From: Bog-366 sp963722555
GTDB lineage: Bacteria; Acidobacteriota; Terriglobia; UBA7540
Assembly (NCBI GenBank): GCA_963722555.1
Contig: CAVRNQ010000001.1
Location: 879,339-943,338, forward strand
Length of the DNA: 64,000 nucleotides
Reading direction: 5' to 3'
The notes below the pieces were generated by a model. That model was given only the letters and a program-made list of their open reading frames with translations. It was not told the origin of the DNA and made no database searches. A program made the position numbers and the translations under genes. Positions 8,393 to 16,950 of this stretch are shown here, in pieces. Each line of letters begins with the position of its first letter. The first letter of the stretch is position 1.

Positions 8393-9372
8393 CACCACCG
8401 CATCAGCACTGCTCCCCACGTGACGCCCGCGCCGAAGGCGGACATCAGCACCAGGTCGCCCCTTTTCAGGCGGCCGCTTTGCACGCATTCATCCAGGCAG
8501 ATGGGGATGGAGGCCGAGGAAGTGTTGCCGACGTGGCTGATGTTGGAATAGACCTTCTCGGAGGACACGCCCAGCCGCTCGCGGACCGCCTCCGTAATGC
8601 GTTGATTCGCCTGGTGGGGGATGAAAAGGTCGAGATCGGCCACCTGGAGGCCGGCTTTCTTCAGCACCTGGCGCGAGACGTCTTCCATGCTGCGGACCGC
8701 CACCTTGAAAAGCTCGTTGCCCCGCATCTTGATGTAATGGGCGCCCTGTTCGACGGTTTGGCAGGAAGCGGGTAGGGCGGTGCCGCCGGCAGGGATGAAA
8801 AGGTGATCGGCGTAGTGGCCTTCGGTGTGCAGTTCGTGCGCCAGGATTCCCGAGGGCGGCGCGACCGGCCCGAACACCGCCGCGGCGACGCCGTCGCCGA
8901 AAATGACACAGGTGGCGCGGTCCTTGTAGTCGAGATAACGCGAGAGCAACTCGGCGCCGATCACCAGCACGTACCTTGCCGTCCCGTTGTGGATGAATTG
9001 CTCCGCCACGGTCATGCCAAAAAGAAACCCGGAGCAAGCCGCGGCCAGGTCGAAGGCGCAGCAGCCGCGCGCGCCGAGCGCGGACTGAATGAGCGCGGCG
9101 GTCGAGGGCAGCGGCATGTCGGGCGAAATCGTAGAACAGATGATCAGGTCGAGATCCTTGGCCTTGATTCCCGCCTTCTCCAAGGCTTTGCGCGAAGCCA
9201 GCACGGAAAGGGAGGAGGTCGTTTCATGGGGGGCAGCCTGGCGGCGCTCTTTGATGCCGGTGCGGTCGGTGATCCACTGGTCGGTGGTTTCCACCAGCTT
9301 CTCCAGATCTTGATTGGTGATCACCTTATCCGGCAAGGCCGAGCCCGTTCCTAACACCCCTGCTACACACAT
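8392..9372 (-). CDS. fabH: 3-oxoacyl-[ACP] synthase III
   Basis: Initiates fatty-acid synthesis by condensing an acyl-CoA primer with malonyl-ACP. The 326-residue protein has the Cys-His-Asn triad: Cys113 in AAACSGFLFG, His253 in IPHQANQRI and Asn283 in HVGNTSSASIP. The RTGIKERR motif is near residue 37. It follows plsX on the same strand. Both sides of the gene carry copies of the same 100-bp repeat. Confidence 0.96.
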   Translation of the reverse strand: MCVAGVLGTGSALPDKVITNQDLEKLVETTDQWITDRTGIKERRQAAPHETTSSLSVLASRKALEKAGIKAKDLDLIICSTISPDMPLPSTAALIQSALGARGCCAFDLAAACSGFLFGMTVAEQFIHNGTARYVLVIGAELLSRYLDYKDRATCVIFGDGVAAAVFGPVAPPSGILAHELHTEGHYADHLFIPAGGTALPASCQTVEQGAHYIKMRGNELFKVAVRSMEDVSRQVLKKAGLQVADLDLFIPHQANQRITEAVRERLGVSSEKVYSNISHVGNTSSASIPICLDECVQSGRLKRGDLVLMSAFGAGVTWGAVLMRW

Positions 9373-9389
9373 AGAGACTCCTGGGACTG

Positions 9390-9508
9390 AATCAGTGAGT
9401 CATTGAACCAGTGAATCACTGAGTCAGCGAATCAGTAATTGATTACCTTCCCCAACAGTTGGAGCCGAATTCAATGATTCAGTGGCTCACTGATTCAGTG
9501 ATTCAGTC
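9390..9508. repeat. Repeat flanking fabH, right copy
   Basis: Second copy of the GAATCAGTGA-word repeat described at 8290-8392, in the same orientation, filling most of the plsX-fabH gap. Confidence 0.7.
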
Positions 9509-9551
9509 CTTTTCGGCGGAGGGAACGCGGGACTGAATCGGGAACCCTTGA

Positions 9552-10568
9552 TTACCCTTGGGGATTTCCCAGGGAAGCAGCCGCTAAGTCGCGTTCAATC
9601 TTCTCGTTCACTTTTCCGGTGGCGAATTCCGCCGCGACCCGGATGGCATTCTTGATGGCGTTGGAGTTCGAACCGCCGTGGCAGATAATGCATACCCCTT
9701 TTACGCCCAGCAACGGCGCGCCGCCGTACTCGGAATAATCCACCCGCTTCTTGAAATTCTTAAAGGCTTTTCGGGCCAGCACGTAGCCAACCTTGGAGGA
9801 GAGCGTGCTGGAAAGAGCTTCCTTCAGCAGGCTGGAGACCGCTTCGATAAGCCCTTCGCTGATCTTCAGGGCCACGTTGCCGATGAAGCCGTCGCAAACG
9901 ATCACTTCCACGCTGCCGTTGTATAGGTCGCGGCCTTCCACGTTGCCGACAAAATTCACGGGAAGCTGCTTGAGCAGCGCTAGCGCCTCGCGGGTCAGGT
10001 CGTTCCCCTTGTGCTCTTCCTGGCCGATGGAGAGCAGTCCGAGGCGCGGGCGCTCCACGCCGAAGATGGCGCGATAGTAGGTCTCACCCATCACCGCGAA
10101 CTCCACCAGGTGGTGGGGCTTGCAATCGACGTTCGCGCCCACATCCAGCAGCACGGCGGCAGTGCCCTTGGAGGTGGGGAAAACCTGCGCCAGGGCGGGG
10201 CGGTCCACGCCTTCCAGCGCCCCCAGCACAATCTTGGCGGTGGTCATCACGGCGCCCGTGTTGCCGGCGCTGATCATGCCGTCGGCCTTGCCCTCGTGCA
10301 CCAGGCGCGCCGCCACCCGCAAGGAGGAGTCCCGCTTGGCGCGGAAGGCCTTGGTCGCTCGGTCCTGCATGGTGACCGCTTCGCTGGCGTGGACGATCTC
10401 GATGGACAGGCCCCGCGCCTCACGGCGGCCGAGCTCGCGGCTCAGGCGGTCTTGCGGCCCGACCAGCAAGACCTCCGCGTATCCCGCCCGCGCGGCCTCG
10501 ATCGCTCCCGCAATTTCCGGCTCCGGCGCCGAGTCGGTGCCCATGGCGTCAACAGCAATACGTCGCAT
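9552..10568 (-). CDS. plsX: Phosphate acyltransferase PlsX
   Basis: Converts acyl-ACP to acyl-phosphate, the donor for PlsY in phospholipid synthesis; a peripheral membrane enzyme. The 338-residue protein begins with the family start RRIAVDAMGTDSAPEPE. It has the GMISAGNTGA motif near residue 105, and the GLLSIGQEEHKGNDLTREA and CDGFIGNVALK segments. It lies between rpmF and fabH, the widespread rpmF-plsX-fabH order. Confidence 0.96.
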   Translation of the reverse strand: MRRIAVDAMGTDSAPEPEIAGAIEAARAGYAEVLLVGPQDRLSRELGRREARGLSIEIVHASEAVTMQDRATKAFRAKRDSSLRVAARLVHEGKADGMISAGNTGAVMTTAKIVLGALEGVDRPALAQVFPTSKGTAAVLLDVGANVDCKPHHLVEFAVMGETYYRAIFGVERPRLGLLSIGQEEHKGNDLTREALALLKQLPVNFVGNVEGRDLYNGSVEVIVCDGFIGNVALKISEGLIEAVSSLLKEALSSTLSSKVGYVLARKAFKNFKKRVDYSEYGGAPLLGVKGVCIICHGGSNSNAIKNAIRVAAEFATGKVNEKIERDLAAASLGNPQG

Positions 10569-10655
10569 CGTGGTCAGTTCAATCGATGGAATAGGGTCGG
10601 CGCGGGAAGAGACGGTCGCGCCGGGTCGAGCTGCCGAGGGTCATCGCCTGACACT

Positions 10656-10841
10656 TTAAGCGGATTCCTCCACCAGGACCACTTCCCGGCTGCGATAGTA
10701 ACCGCAGTGCGGGCAAACCTGGTGAGGCAGCTTCTTTTCGTGACAGTGCGGGCACTCGGCCATGGCAGGCGCCGCCAGATGATCGTGCGACCGCCGGCGA
10801 TTCTTCCGCGCTTTGGAATGTCGTCGTTTGGGATTCGGCAT
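10656..10841 (-). CDS. rpmF: 50S ribosomal protein L32
   Basis: Small zinc-ribbon protein of the large ribosomal subunit. The 61 residues begin PNPKRRHSKARKNRRRSHD, the family start. Two CxxC pairs (CPHC near residue 31 and CPHC near 44) form the zinc site. It lies between yceD and plsX as in many bacteria. Confidence 0.96.
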   Translation of the reverse strand: MPNPKRRHSKARKNRRRSHDHLAAPAMAECPHCHEKKLPHQVCPHCGYYRSREVVLVEESA

Positions 10842-10977
10842 GGCTGTTCTTCTTTCCTTCGATACGGAATGCTGCGCGGGGACCCACCACTGCTGCCCGC
10901 CAGGCAGTCACCCCTGGCTGCTGGATTTTCGACCGGAACGGCTCGGGTGGGAAGCATTCCTCCCGGCCACCCCGACA

Positions 10978-11487
10978 TTACTCTCCCTGGAGCGAAGCAA
11001 AGGGAGAATCTTCCGGCGAGTGCGAACAAGCGCACGATACAAGATTCCGATTCACCCCGCACCCTGGACACAAACCCCGGCATTCGGGCCGGCAAACCAC
11101 CTTCATGGGCACCGAGAGATATACCTGCTCCGTGGCCACCTCCGCCAGTTCGATTCCATCCCCGGAGTAGAAGCCGATTTCCAGCTCGTCCGCGGCAATT
11201 TCGACCTCCTCTTCCTTGGCAATGGTCTCCAGCGGCCGGTAGAAGAGGTCAAAATCACGGCTCACCGGAATCTCGACCGGCCCCAGGCAGCGGTCGCAAC
11301 TGGCTTCCAGGCGGGTCGCGAGGTGCCCGCGAATCCGAATTTCGCCGGCCAGGAGTTCCGCCGTGACGTCGATCTTGAGGGGCGCCCCTTGCCGGAACTG
11401 GGTGTCCCGATAATCCAGCACGCCGGGGGCGAAGTCCTCAGAGGCCATGACCCGGTGGAACTCAAGTTCTGCAAGGGTTATGCGCAC
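10978..11487 (-). CDS. yceD: YceD/DUF177 family protein
   Basis: DUF177 protein, regularly found before rpmF; work on plant and bacterial members links the family to 23S rRNA accumulation. The 169-residue protein has CDRC near residue 85 and a C-terminal cysteine cluster, CRPECRGLCPGCG, then SPFASL. I start at the GTG at 11487, with GAGG 5 nt upstream. A longer frame from a TTG at 11514 is ruled out because that codon lies inside the -10 box of the promoter at 11514-11541. It is the first gene of the lipid cluster. Confidence 0.9.
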   Translation of the reverse strand: MRITLAELEFHRVMASEDFAPGVLDYRDTQFRQGAPLKIDVTAELLAGEIRIRGHLATRLEASCDRCLGPVEIPVSRDFDLFYRPLETIAKEEEVEIAADELEIGFYSGDGIELAEVATEQVYLSVPMKVVCRPECRGLCPGCGVNRNLVSCACSHSPEDSPFASLQGE

Positions 11488-11513
11488 CCCAGCCTCATAA
11501 GCGCAAAACAACA

Positions 11514-11541
11514 ATTATAACCCGCATGTGAGGGTTGTCAA
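11514..11541 (-). promoter_or_regulatory. Consensus sigma70 promoter of the yceD-rpmF-plsX-fab cluster
   Basis: On the minus strand TTGACA (11541-11536) and TATAAT (11519-11514) both match consensus perfectly, with a 16-bp spacer. Transcription would start near 11507, giving a leader of about 20 nt before the yceD GTG. Confidence 0.8.
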
Positions 11542-11554
11542 GGAAGGCCAGTCC

Positions 11555-11785
11555 AAATGCAGGGCCCCGTCAAAGTCCAATGGGGTTGAAAAAGACCCCT
11601 CACCTGCCCTCCTCCGTCGGGCACCCTCTCCCTTAGGGAGAGGGCTGTGATTCTGATTTCTATCCCTCTCCCTTGGGGAGAGGGTGTCCCGCAACGTCGG
11701 GACGGGTGAGGGGTTTCTTCGTGGGTGATACATACATGGCCCTAGAGGTACGCGACACCCGCGACTTTGACGGGGCCCTGAGTCC
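11555..11785. repeat. Inverted-repeat element with CCCTCTCCC body
   Basis: A 17-bp perfect inverted pair (CAGGGCCCCGTCAAAGT at 11560-11576 and its complement at 11764-11780) encloses a mostly palindromic GC-rich body with CCCTCTCCCTT and AGGGAGAGGG blocks. It is similar in body to the elements at 4424, 6215 and 23675. Apart from promoters, the gap 11542-12077 holds no gene. Confidence 0.55.
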
Positions 11786-11947
11786 AAATGGAATTGCCTT
11801 GGTACATCGTATCCCCCCTGTGGGGCTGAAGTGTTTGAGTGGGAAGAGGAGAGAGGAGATGGCTGCCTTGGTGGGAGGAGCACGCCACCGGCTACGACGT
11901 CTCGGCAGGGGCGACCACGTGCATGTACTCCCATAAAGGGAATTGAT

Positions 11948-11976
11948 TTGACAATTGGCACTCGCTTTCCTATTCT
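11948..11976 (+). promoter_or_regulatory. Putative sigma70 promoter of the aminotransferase gene
   Basis: TTGACA (11948-11953) and TATTCT (11971-11976) are separated by 17 bp, with an expected start near 11983. This leaves a leader of about 95 nt before the ATG at 12078. Confidence 0.6.
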
Positions 11977-12077
11977 GAGGCGCTTCGGCTCAGACCGTCC
12001 TGGACTTTCGGTAGACGCCACCAGTTTTGACGAGGTTCTTCCGAAGCCACATTCCACTCGAAAAAGGAAACGCCTTC

Positions 12078-13238
12078 ATGCCCGGCATAATCAAAGAAAG
12101 ACTCTTCACTCCCGGCCCCACTCCGTTGCTGATGGAGGCGCAGGCGCGCACACTCACAGCAGCCAATGTTCACCATCGCACCGAAGCGTTTCGGAAGATC
12201 CTGACAGAAACGCTCTCCTTGCTGAAGTACTACTACGATACCCAGAACGACGTGCTGATTTTCGCCAGCTCCGGCACGGGCGCCATGGAAGGCTCCCTGA
12301 CCAACCTCCTCTCGCCGGGCGAGCGCGTGCTGGTCGGCACCGCCGGCAAGTTCGGCGAGCGCTGGCTGGGACTCGCGCAGGCTTACGGCATCGAGACGGT
12401 GAAAGTCGAGTCACCCTATGGCCAGCCCGTGAACATCGAGGAGATGCAGCAGAGGCTCGCGACCGGCGGGCCGTTCCGCGCCGTGTTCATCCAGGCGACG
12501 GAAACTTCCACTGCCGTGATGAACGACGTGCGCACGCTCGGCGAAGCGGTGAAGAATTATCCGGAAACCGCGCTCGTGGTTGACGCCATCACCGGCCTCG
12601 GCACCTCCGAGCTGCGCATCGCGGAGTGGGGGCTCGATATCGTGGTGGGCGGCTCGCAGAAGGCGGTGATGATTCCGCCCGGCCTGGCGTTTGCGAGTGT
12701 CAGCGAAAAGGCCTGGGGGCTGATCGCGAAGTCCAGGCTGCCTCGCTACTATTTCGATTTCTCGAAGGAGCGCAAGAACCAGGTGAAGGGCGAGACGGCC
12801 TACACCCCGGCCACTACGCTTATCATCAGTCTGCATGCGGCGCTCGAGTACATCCAGAAGATCGGCCGCGAGAACCTGATTGCGAACGCCGCAATGCTGG
12901 CAGAAGCCTCGCGCGCTGCGGCGCAGGCGCTGGGGTTGAGACTCTTCGCGGCTTCCTCGCCGGCCAATGCCGCCACCGCCATTTGCGCTCCCGCCGGCCT
13001 GGACTCCGGCGCCATCGTCAAGGAATTGCGCACGCGCTTTGGTGCGATCATCGCCAACGGCCAGGGCAGCATGAAAGGCCAGATCTTCCGCTTGGCGCAT
13101 CTGGGTTATTACGACATTTCTGATTTGTTCGCGGTTTTCGCGGCGCTGGAAATTGCGCTGCTGAAGTTGGGGCAGAAAGTGGAGCTCGGTTCCGGCGTGC
13201 GCGCTGTGGAAGAAATCTACTTGCGCCACGTGGCGTGA
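12078..13238 (+). CDS. Class V aminotransferase (serine/alanine-glyoxylate family)
   Basis: PLP-dependent aminotransferase of the serine-pyruvate / alanine-glyoxylate group. The 386-residue protein begins near the family motif LFTPGPTPLL. It has the phosphate-binding region SSGTGAMEGSL, an Asp in VVDAITGLG, and the Schiff-base lysine in VVGGSQKAVM at about residue 194. I start at the ATG at 12078, after an AAGGAAA site; a TTG- or ATG-like extension to 12027 adds non-family sequence. serA follows 220 bp downstream on the same strand, so it may act as the transaminase of serine synthesis or in glycine/serine-glyoxylate exchange. Substrate is inferred from context only. Confidence 0.88.
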   Translation: MPGIIKERLFTPGPTPLLMEAQARTLTAANVHHRTEAFRKILTETLSLLKYYYDTQNDVLIFASSGTGAMEGSLTNLLSPGERVLVGTAGKFGERWLGLAQAYGIETVKVESPYGQPVNIEEMQQRLATGGPFRAVFIQATETSTAVMNDVRTLGEAVKNYPETALVVDAITGLGTSELRIAEWGLDIVVGGSQKAVMIPPGLAFASVSEKAWGLIAKSRLPRYYFDFSKERKNQVKGETAYTPATTLIISLHAALEYIQKIGRENLIANAAMLAEASRAAAQALGLRLFAASSPANAATAICAPAGLDSGAIVKELRTRFGAIIANGQGSMKGQIFRLAHLGYYDISDLFAVFAALEIALLKLGQKVELGSGVRAVEEIYLRHVA

Positions 13239-13241
13239 CAG

Positions 13242-13400
13242 GTGGCGGCTGTCATGCTGAGGGAGCGAAGCGACCGAAGAATCCCCGCAGTGAAGGGGAG
13301 AGGGTCTTCTCCACTTGACGACCGAAATCGAGAGACCCTTCGCGGAGTTTATCCTGAGCGAAGCGAACGGGCTCAGGATGACAGTGGGGAAATCTTGGAT
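13242..13400. repeat. Dispersed TGTCATNCTGAG repeat
   Basis: GCTGTCATGCTGAGGGAGCGAAG and its near complement GCTCAGGATGACAG bracket about 140 bp of non-coding DNA between the aminotransferase and serA. Related blocks lie at 47480, 58230 and 60880. Confidence 0.6.
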
Positions 13401-13456
13401 TGTTCGTCACCGTGCGTTGTATTGCTGGCTGAAATCATCTACTTATACTAGGAATC

Positions 13457-15043
13457 ATGGCCATGAAAATCCTCATAGCTGATAACGTCTCTGAAAGTGC
13501 CGTGGAAATCCTGCGGCAGGAAGAATCCTGGAACATCGTCTTCCTGCCCAAGAAGCCGGGCGCCACGGCCGCCGAGGAGATCCGCGACGCGGATGCGCTC
13601 GTCGTGCGCAGCGCCACGAAGGTCACGGCCCAACTCCTCGAGAATGCCGGACGGCTGCGCGTGATCGGCCGCGCCGGGGTGGGCGTGGATAACGTGGACC
13701 TGGACGCCGCGACGCAGAAAGGCGTGGTGGTGATGAACACGCCGGGCGGCAACGCCGTGAGCGTGGCTGAGCACACGCTGGCGCTGCTGCTGGCGCTGGC
13801 GCGCCGCATTCCGCAGGCGGACGCCTCCATGAAGAAGGGGCAATGGGAGAAGAAGAAACTCCAGGGCATGGAGGTGCGCGGCAAGACGCTGGGCCTGGTC
13901 GGGCTCGGCCAGATCGGGTCGGAAGTCGCGCGCCTCGCGAAAGCGTTGGAAATGCAAATCGTCGCTTGCGACCCCTATGTCTCATCGCTTCTGGCGGGCG
14001 AGCTGGGTTTGAAGCTGGCCTCGCTGGAGGAGGTCCTGAAGGCGGCTGACTTCCTCAGCCTGCACGCCTCCGCCACGCCCGAGACTCGCCACCTGCTCAA
14101 CGCGCGGACGCTCGGGCTCACCCAGCCCGGCGTGCGCATTGTCAACTGTGCCCGCGGCGAACTGATCGAGGAAGGCGCACTACTCGCCGCGCTCGAGAGC
14201 GGGCACGTGGCCGGCGCGGCGCTGGACGTTTTCGAATCCGAACCGCCCCGCGACCTGAAGCTGGTAAGCCACCCCAACGTCATTGCCACGCCCCACATCG
14301 CGGGCTCGACGGAAGAGGCCCAGGAAATCGTGGGCATCCGCATTGCCGAGCAGGTGCGCGACTATCTACGGCTGGGCGTGGCGCGCAACGCCGTCAACAT
14401 GCCGGCGATTTCCGCCGAGGAATTCAAGAAGCTCGAACCCTACATCCAGCTCGGGGAAAAACTGGGTGCGTTTCTGGCGCAGATCGCCGGCGAAAGAATC
14501 CGCGAGGTGCGCATCAGTTACGATGGCGGGTTGGCAGAACTGAACACGCACCTGGTGAAGAACGCCGTGCTCAAGGGAGTCCTCTCGCACGCGCTCTCCC
14601 AGCCCGTGAACCTGGTCAACGCCGGGGCGCTCGCACAGCAACGCGGCATGGAGGTGGCGGAACTGCGCAGCGCGCGGCGGGCGGCGTTCTCCAACTCGCT
14701 GGGGATCGCTCTGGCCACCGAAACTGAATCCGCCTCCGCTCTGGGCATGGTGGGCCTGCGCGGCACGCCCCACATTCTGGGCATCAACGAAATCGATATC
14801 GAAGCGCCCCTGCGTGGCGTCATCCTCTTTATCCGCAACCAGGATGTGCCGGGCGTGATCGGGCGGGTGGGCACAATTCTCGGCGACCGCAAAATCAATA
14901 TCGCCACCTTTACCCTGGGACGTAACCCGCAAACCCAGCAGGCCATCGGCCTGGTCAACGTTGACAATCGCGTGCCCGACGAGGTAGTGGAGGAAATCCG
15001 CGCCATCCCTGCCGTGCGCATGGTGCGCGTCGTGGAAGTCTGA
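13457..15043 (+). CDS. serA: D-3-phosphoglycerate dehydrogenase
   Basis: First enzyme of serine synthesis; oxidises 3-phosphoglycerate with NAD. The 528-residue protein is the long form. It has an N-terminal catalytic part, the NAD loop GLGQIGSEVA near residue 149, the catalytic Arg (NCARGELI), Glu (FESEPP) and His (TPHIAGSTEEAQ), an intervening domain (about 320-450) and a C-terminal ACT domain starting near GVILFIRNQDVPGVIGR, usually a serine sensor. ATG codons at 13457 and 13463 are both possible. A TATACT box at 13444-13449 places a possible transcription start almost at the first ATG. Confidence 0.95.
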   Translation: MAMKILIADNVSESAVEILRQEESWNIVFLPKKPGATAAEEIRDADALVVRSATKVTAQLLENAGRLRVIGRAGVGVDNVDLDAATQKGVVVMNTPGGNAVSVAEHTLALLLALARRIPQADASMKKGQWEKKKLQGMEVRGKTLGLVGLGQIGSEVARLAKALEMQIVACDPYVSSLLAGELGLKLASLEEVLKAADFLSLHASATPETRHLLNARTLGLTQPGVRIVNCARGELIEEGALLAALESGHVAGAALDVFESEPPRDLKLVSHPNVIATPHIAGSTEEAQEIVGIRIAEQVRDYLRLGVARNAVNMPAISAEEFKKLEPYIQLGEKLGAFLAQIAGERIREVRISYDGGLAELNTHLVKNAVLKGVLSHALSQPVNLVNAGALAQQRGMEVAELRSARRAAFSNSLGIALATETESASALGMVGLRGTPHILGINEIDIEAPLRGVILFIRNQDVPGVIGRVGTILGDRKINIATFTLGRNPQTQQAIGLVNVDNRVPDEVVEEIRAIPAVRMVRVVEV

Positions 15044-15098
15044 AGGATGGCGCCGCCCTGGCAGTTTAGTGAAAACTCGGCACGGCCGTCATTAAATC

Positions 15099-15557
15099 AT
15101 GCGGGTTTGGGTCTTTAAGATCAACACCAAGCGCGGGTGGGAATTCGACCAGTATTTCCGCGCTCGCGCCCGTGGCGTCTGCGAAATGGGTGACGAAGGT
15201 TGGATTCGCAGCGCCTCGAGCCTGCGCTATCTGCGCGAAGAAGTGAAGCGCGGAGATTTTTTTCTTTGCTATGAGGTCGATCGCAAGCAGGCGGTGGGCG
15301 TGGCCCGCGCCGCTTCCGATGGCCGTGACGTCGGCCTGGGATCGCTGGTCGATTTCTGCCCGCCGCGCGAGGCCGTGCGCTTCGAGAGTCCTCTCACCCG
15401 CCAGCCGGACCTTGACCACATTCTGGCCTTCAGCCCTCAACGCGGGCGCGGCACGGTGCAGAAGATCGACGCCGACGAATTCCGTCGGCTGCGTATCATC
15501 ATGCTGCGAAAGAATCCCGGTCAGGCGAGACAGTTGCGCCGCCTGCTGGGCGGTTGA
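15099..15557 (+). CDS. EVE/PUA-like domain protein
   Basis: A 152-residue protein that resembles the EVE (PUA superfamily) fold: an opening strand VWVFKINTKRGWEFD, a middle ASSLRYLREEVKRGDFFLCYEVDRKQAVGVARAAS segment with the gd-x-f-cY pattern typical of the domain, and a basic C-terminus. EVE domains bind modified bases in nucleic acids, so a role in recognising modified DNA or RNA is possible but unproven here. It follows serA by 55 bp and precedes the purine permease by 30 bp on the same strand. Confidence 0.6.
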   Translation: MRVWVFKINTKRGWEFDQYFRARARGVCEMGDEGWIRSASSLRYLREEVKRGDFFLCYEVDRKQAVGVARAASDGRDVGLGSLVDFCPPREAVRFESPLTRQPDLDHILAFSPQRGRGTVQKIDADEFRRLRIIMLRKNPGQARQLRRLLGG

Positions 15558-15586
15558 TAGCTGACCGCCGAATTCCGCATCCTCTG

Positions 15587-16930
15587 ATGAACCGCATCGC
15601 ACGTTTCTTCAAGCTCGAGGAACACGGCACCACCATCCAGCGCGAGGTCGTGGGCGGCACCACCACCTTCCTCGCGATGTCTTACATCATCTTTGTGCAG
15701 CCGGGTGTGCTGGCGCTGGCGGGAATGAACTTTCAGGCGGTGCTCACGGCCACCTGTCTTTCCGCAGCCGTGGCCACACTGCTCATGGGGCTCGCGGCGA
15801 ATTACCCCGTGGCGCTCGCGCCGGGTATGGGCGAGAACTTTTTCTTCGTCTATACGCTCTGTGGCGCTGTTCCCCTGGGGTTCGGCCTCACCTGGCAGCA
15901 GGCGCTCGCCGCGGTGCTGCTGGCGGGGCTCTTCTTCGCCGCCATCACCCTCACCGGCCTGCGCGCGCAAATCGTGAACTCCATTCCCAACTCCCTCAAG
16001 TGCAGCATCGCGGCGGGCATCGGCTTGTTCATCACCTTCATCGGACTCCAGTTTGGCGGGCTGGTCGCATCCTCGCCGGGGACGCTCGTGCGCCTGGGCA
16101 ATCTGCGCCAACCCGCCGTGCTGGTAAGCGTCCTGGGCGTGCTTCTGATGCTGGTGCTGCTGGGGTTTGGGGTGCGCGGGGCCATCCTGATCGGCATTCT
16201 CGCCACCACAGTCCTCGCCGCACTCTTCGGCCTGGTGCATTATCAGGGAATATTCTCGGCCCAACTGCACCTCGCGCCGACGTTCTGGAAATTCGATCTG
16301 CGCGGCCTGCTCGGCGTTTCGCCCGCGCGCTTCGGCGCGGCGATTTTTGTGCTGTTCTACCTGGCGCTCTTCGACACGGTGGGAACGCTGGTAGGGGTGG
16401 GGCAGCAGGCAGGCTTGCTGCGGGATGGCAAGTTGCCGCGCGTCGATCGCGCGCTCTTCTCCGACGCCGTGGGGACAAGTGTGGGCGCGGCCCTGGGAAC
16501 TTCCACGATCGCCTGCTACATCGAATCCGCCGCAGGAGTTTCAGACGGCGCGCGCACGGGGCTGGCGAGCGTGGTGACCGGCCTGCTGCTCGCTGCTTCC
16601 CTCTTCTTCAGCCCGCTGGCGGCCATGATTGGTGGCGGGGTCAAGGTGGGCCCGGCGGTGCTCTATCCCACGCTCGCGCCCGCGCTGATTGTGGTGGGCT
16701 CCATGATGCTCAAAACCCTGCGCGAGCTCAAATGGGATGACCCCACCGAATACCTGCCCGCCTTCCTCGTGCTGGTGGGAATTCCGCTCACCTTCAGCGT
16801 GGCCGATGGCATCGCCTTCGGGCTGATCTCCTACGCCGTCGGCAAGCTTGCCACCGGACGCTGGCGCGAATGCCCCCTGCTCACTTACATCTTCGCCGCA
16901 CTCTTCGTGGTGCAATTCTTGATCCTCTAA
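15587..16930 (+). CDS. NCS2-family purine permease, AzgA type
   Basis: Proton-coupled importer for hypoxanthine, guanine or adenine in the inner membrane. The 447-residue protein is mostly hydrophobic with about 12-14 helices. AzgA-type landmarks are visible: the N-terminal FFKLEEHGTTIQREVVGG, TFLAMSYIIFVQP, the APGMGENFFFVYTL loop near residue 75, and the LFDTVGTLVGVG and GTSTIACYIESAAGV segments. I start at the ATG at 15587 rather than 15554 because the former gives the family N-terminus. Exact substrate cannot be read from sequence. Confidence 0.9.
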   Translation: MNRIARFFKLEEHGTTIQREVVGGTTTFLAMSYIIFVQPGVLALAGMNFQAVLTATCLSAAVATLLMGLAANYPVALAPGMGENFFFVYTLCGAVPLGFGLTWQQALAAVLLAGLFFAAITLTGLRAQIVNSIPNSLKCSIAAGIGLFITFIGLQFGGLVASSPGTLVRLGNLRQPAVLVSVLGVLLMLVLLGFGVRGAILIGILATTVLAALFGLVHYQGIFSAQLHLAPTFWKFDLRGLLGVSPARFGAAIFVLFYLALFDTVGTLVGVGQQAGLLRDGKLPRVDRALFSDAVGTSVGAALGTSTIACYIESAAGVSDGARTGLASVVTGLLLAASLFFSPLAAMIGGGVKVGPAVLYPTLAPALIVVGSMMLKTLRELKWDDPTEYLPAFLVLVGIPLTFSVADGIAFGLISYAVGKLATGRWRECPLLTYIFAALFVVQFLIL

Positions 16931-16950
16931 CCACAATATGGGGCGGCGTG

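Noticed and set aside
10011..11366. A 451-codon open frame on the plus strand over plsX, rpmF and yceD
   Set aside because: It runs antisense across three recognised genes and has shadow-like composition.
13457..15043. Several short plus- and minus-strand frames inside serA
   Set aside because: All lie wholly within the serA coding sequence in other frames and lack domains.
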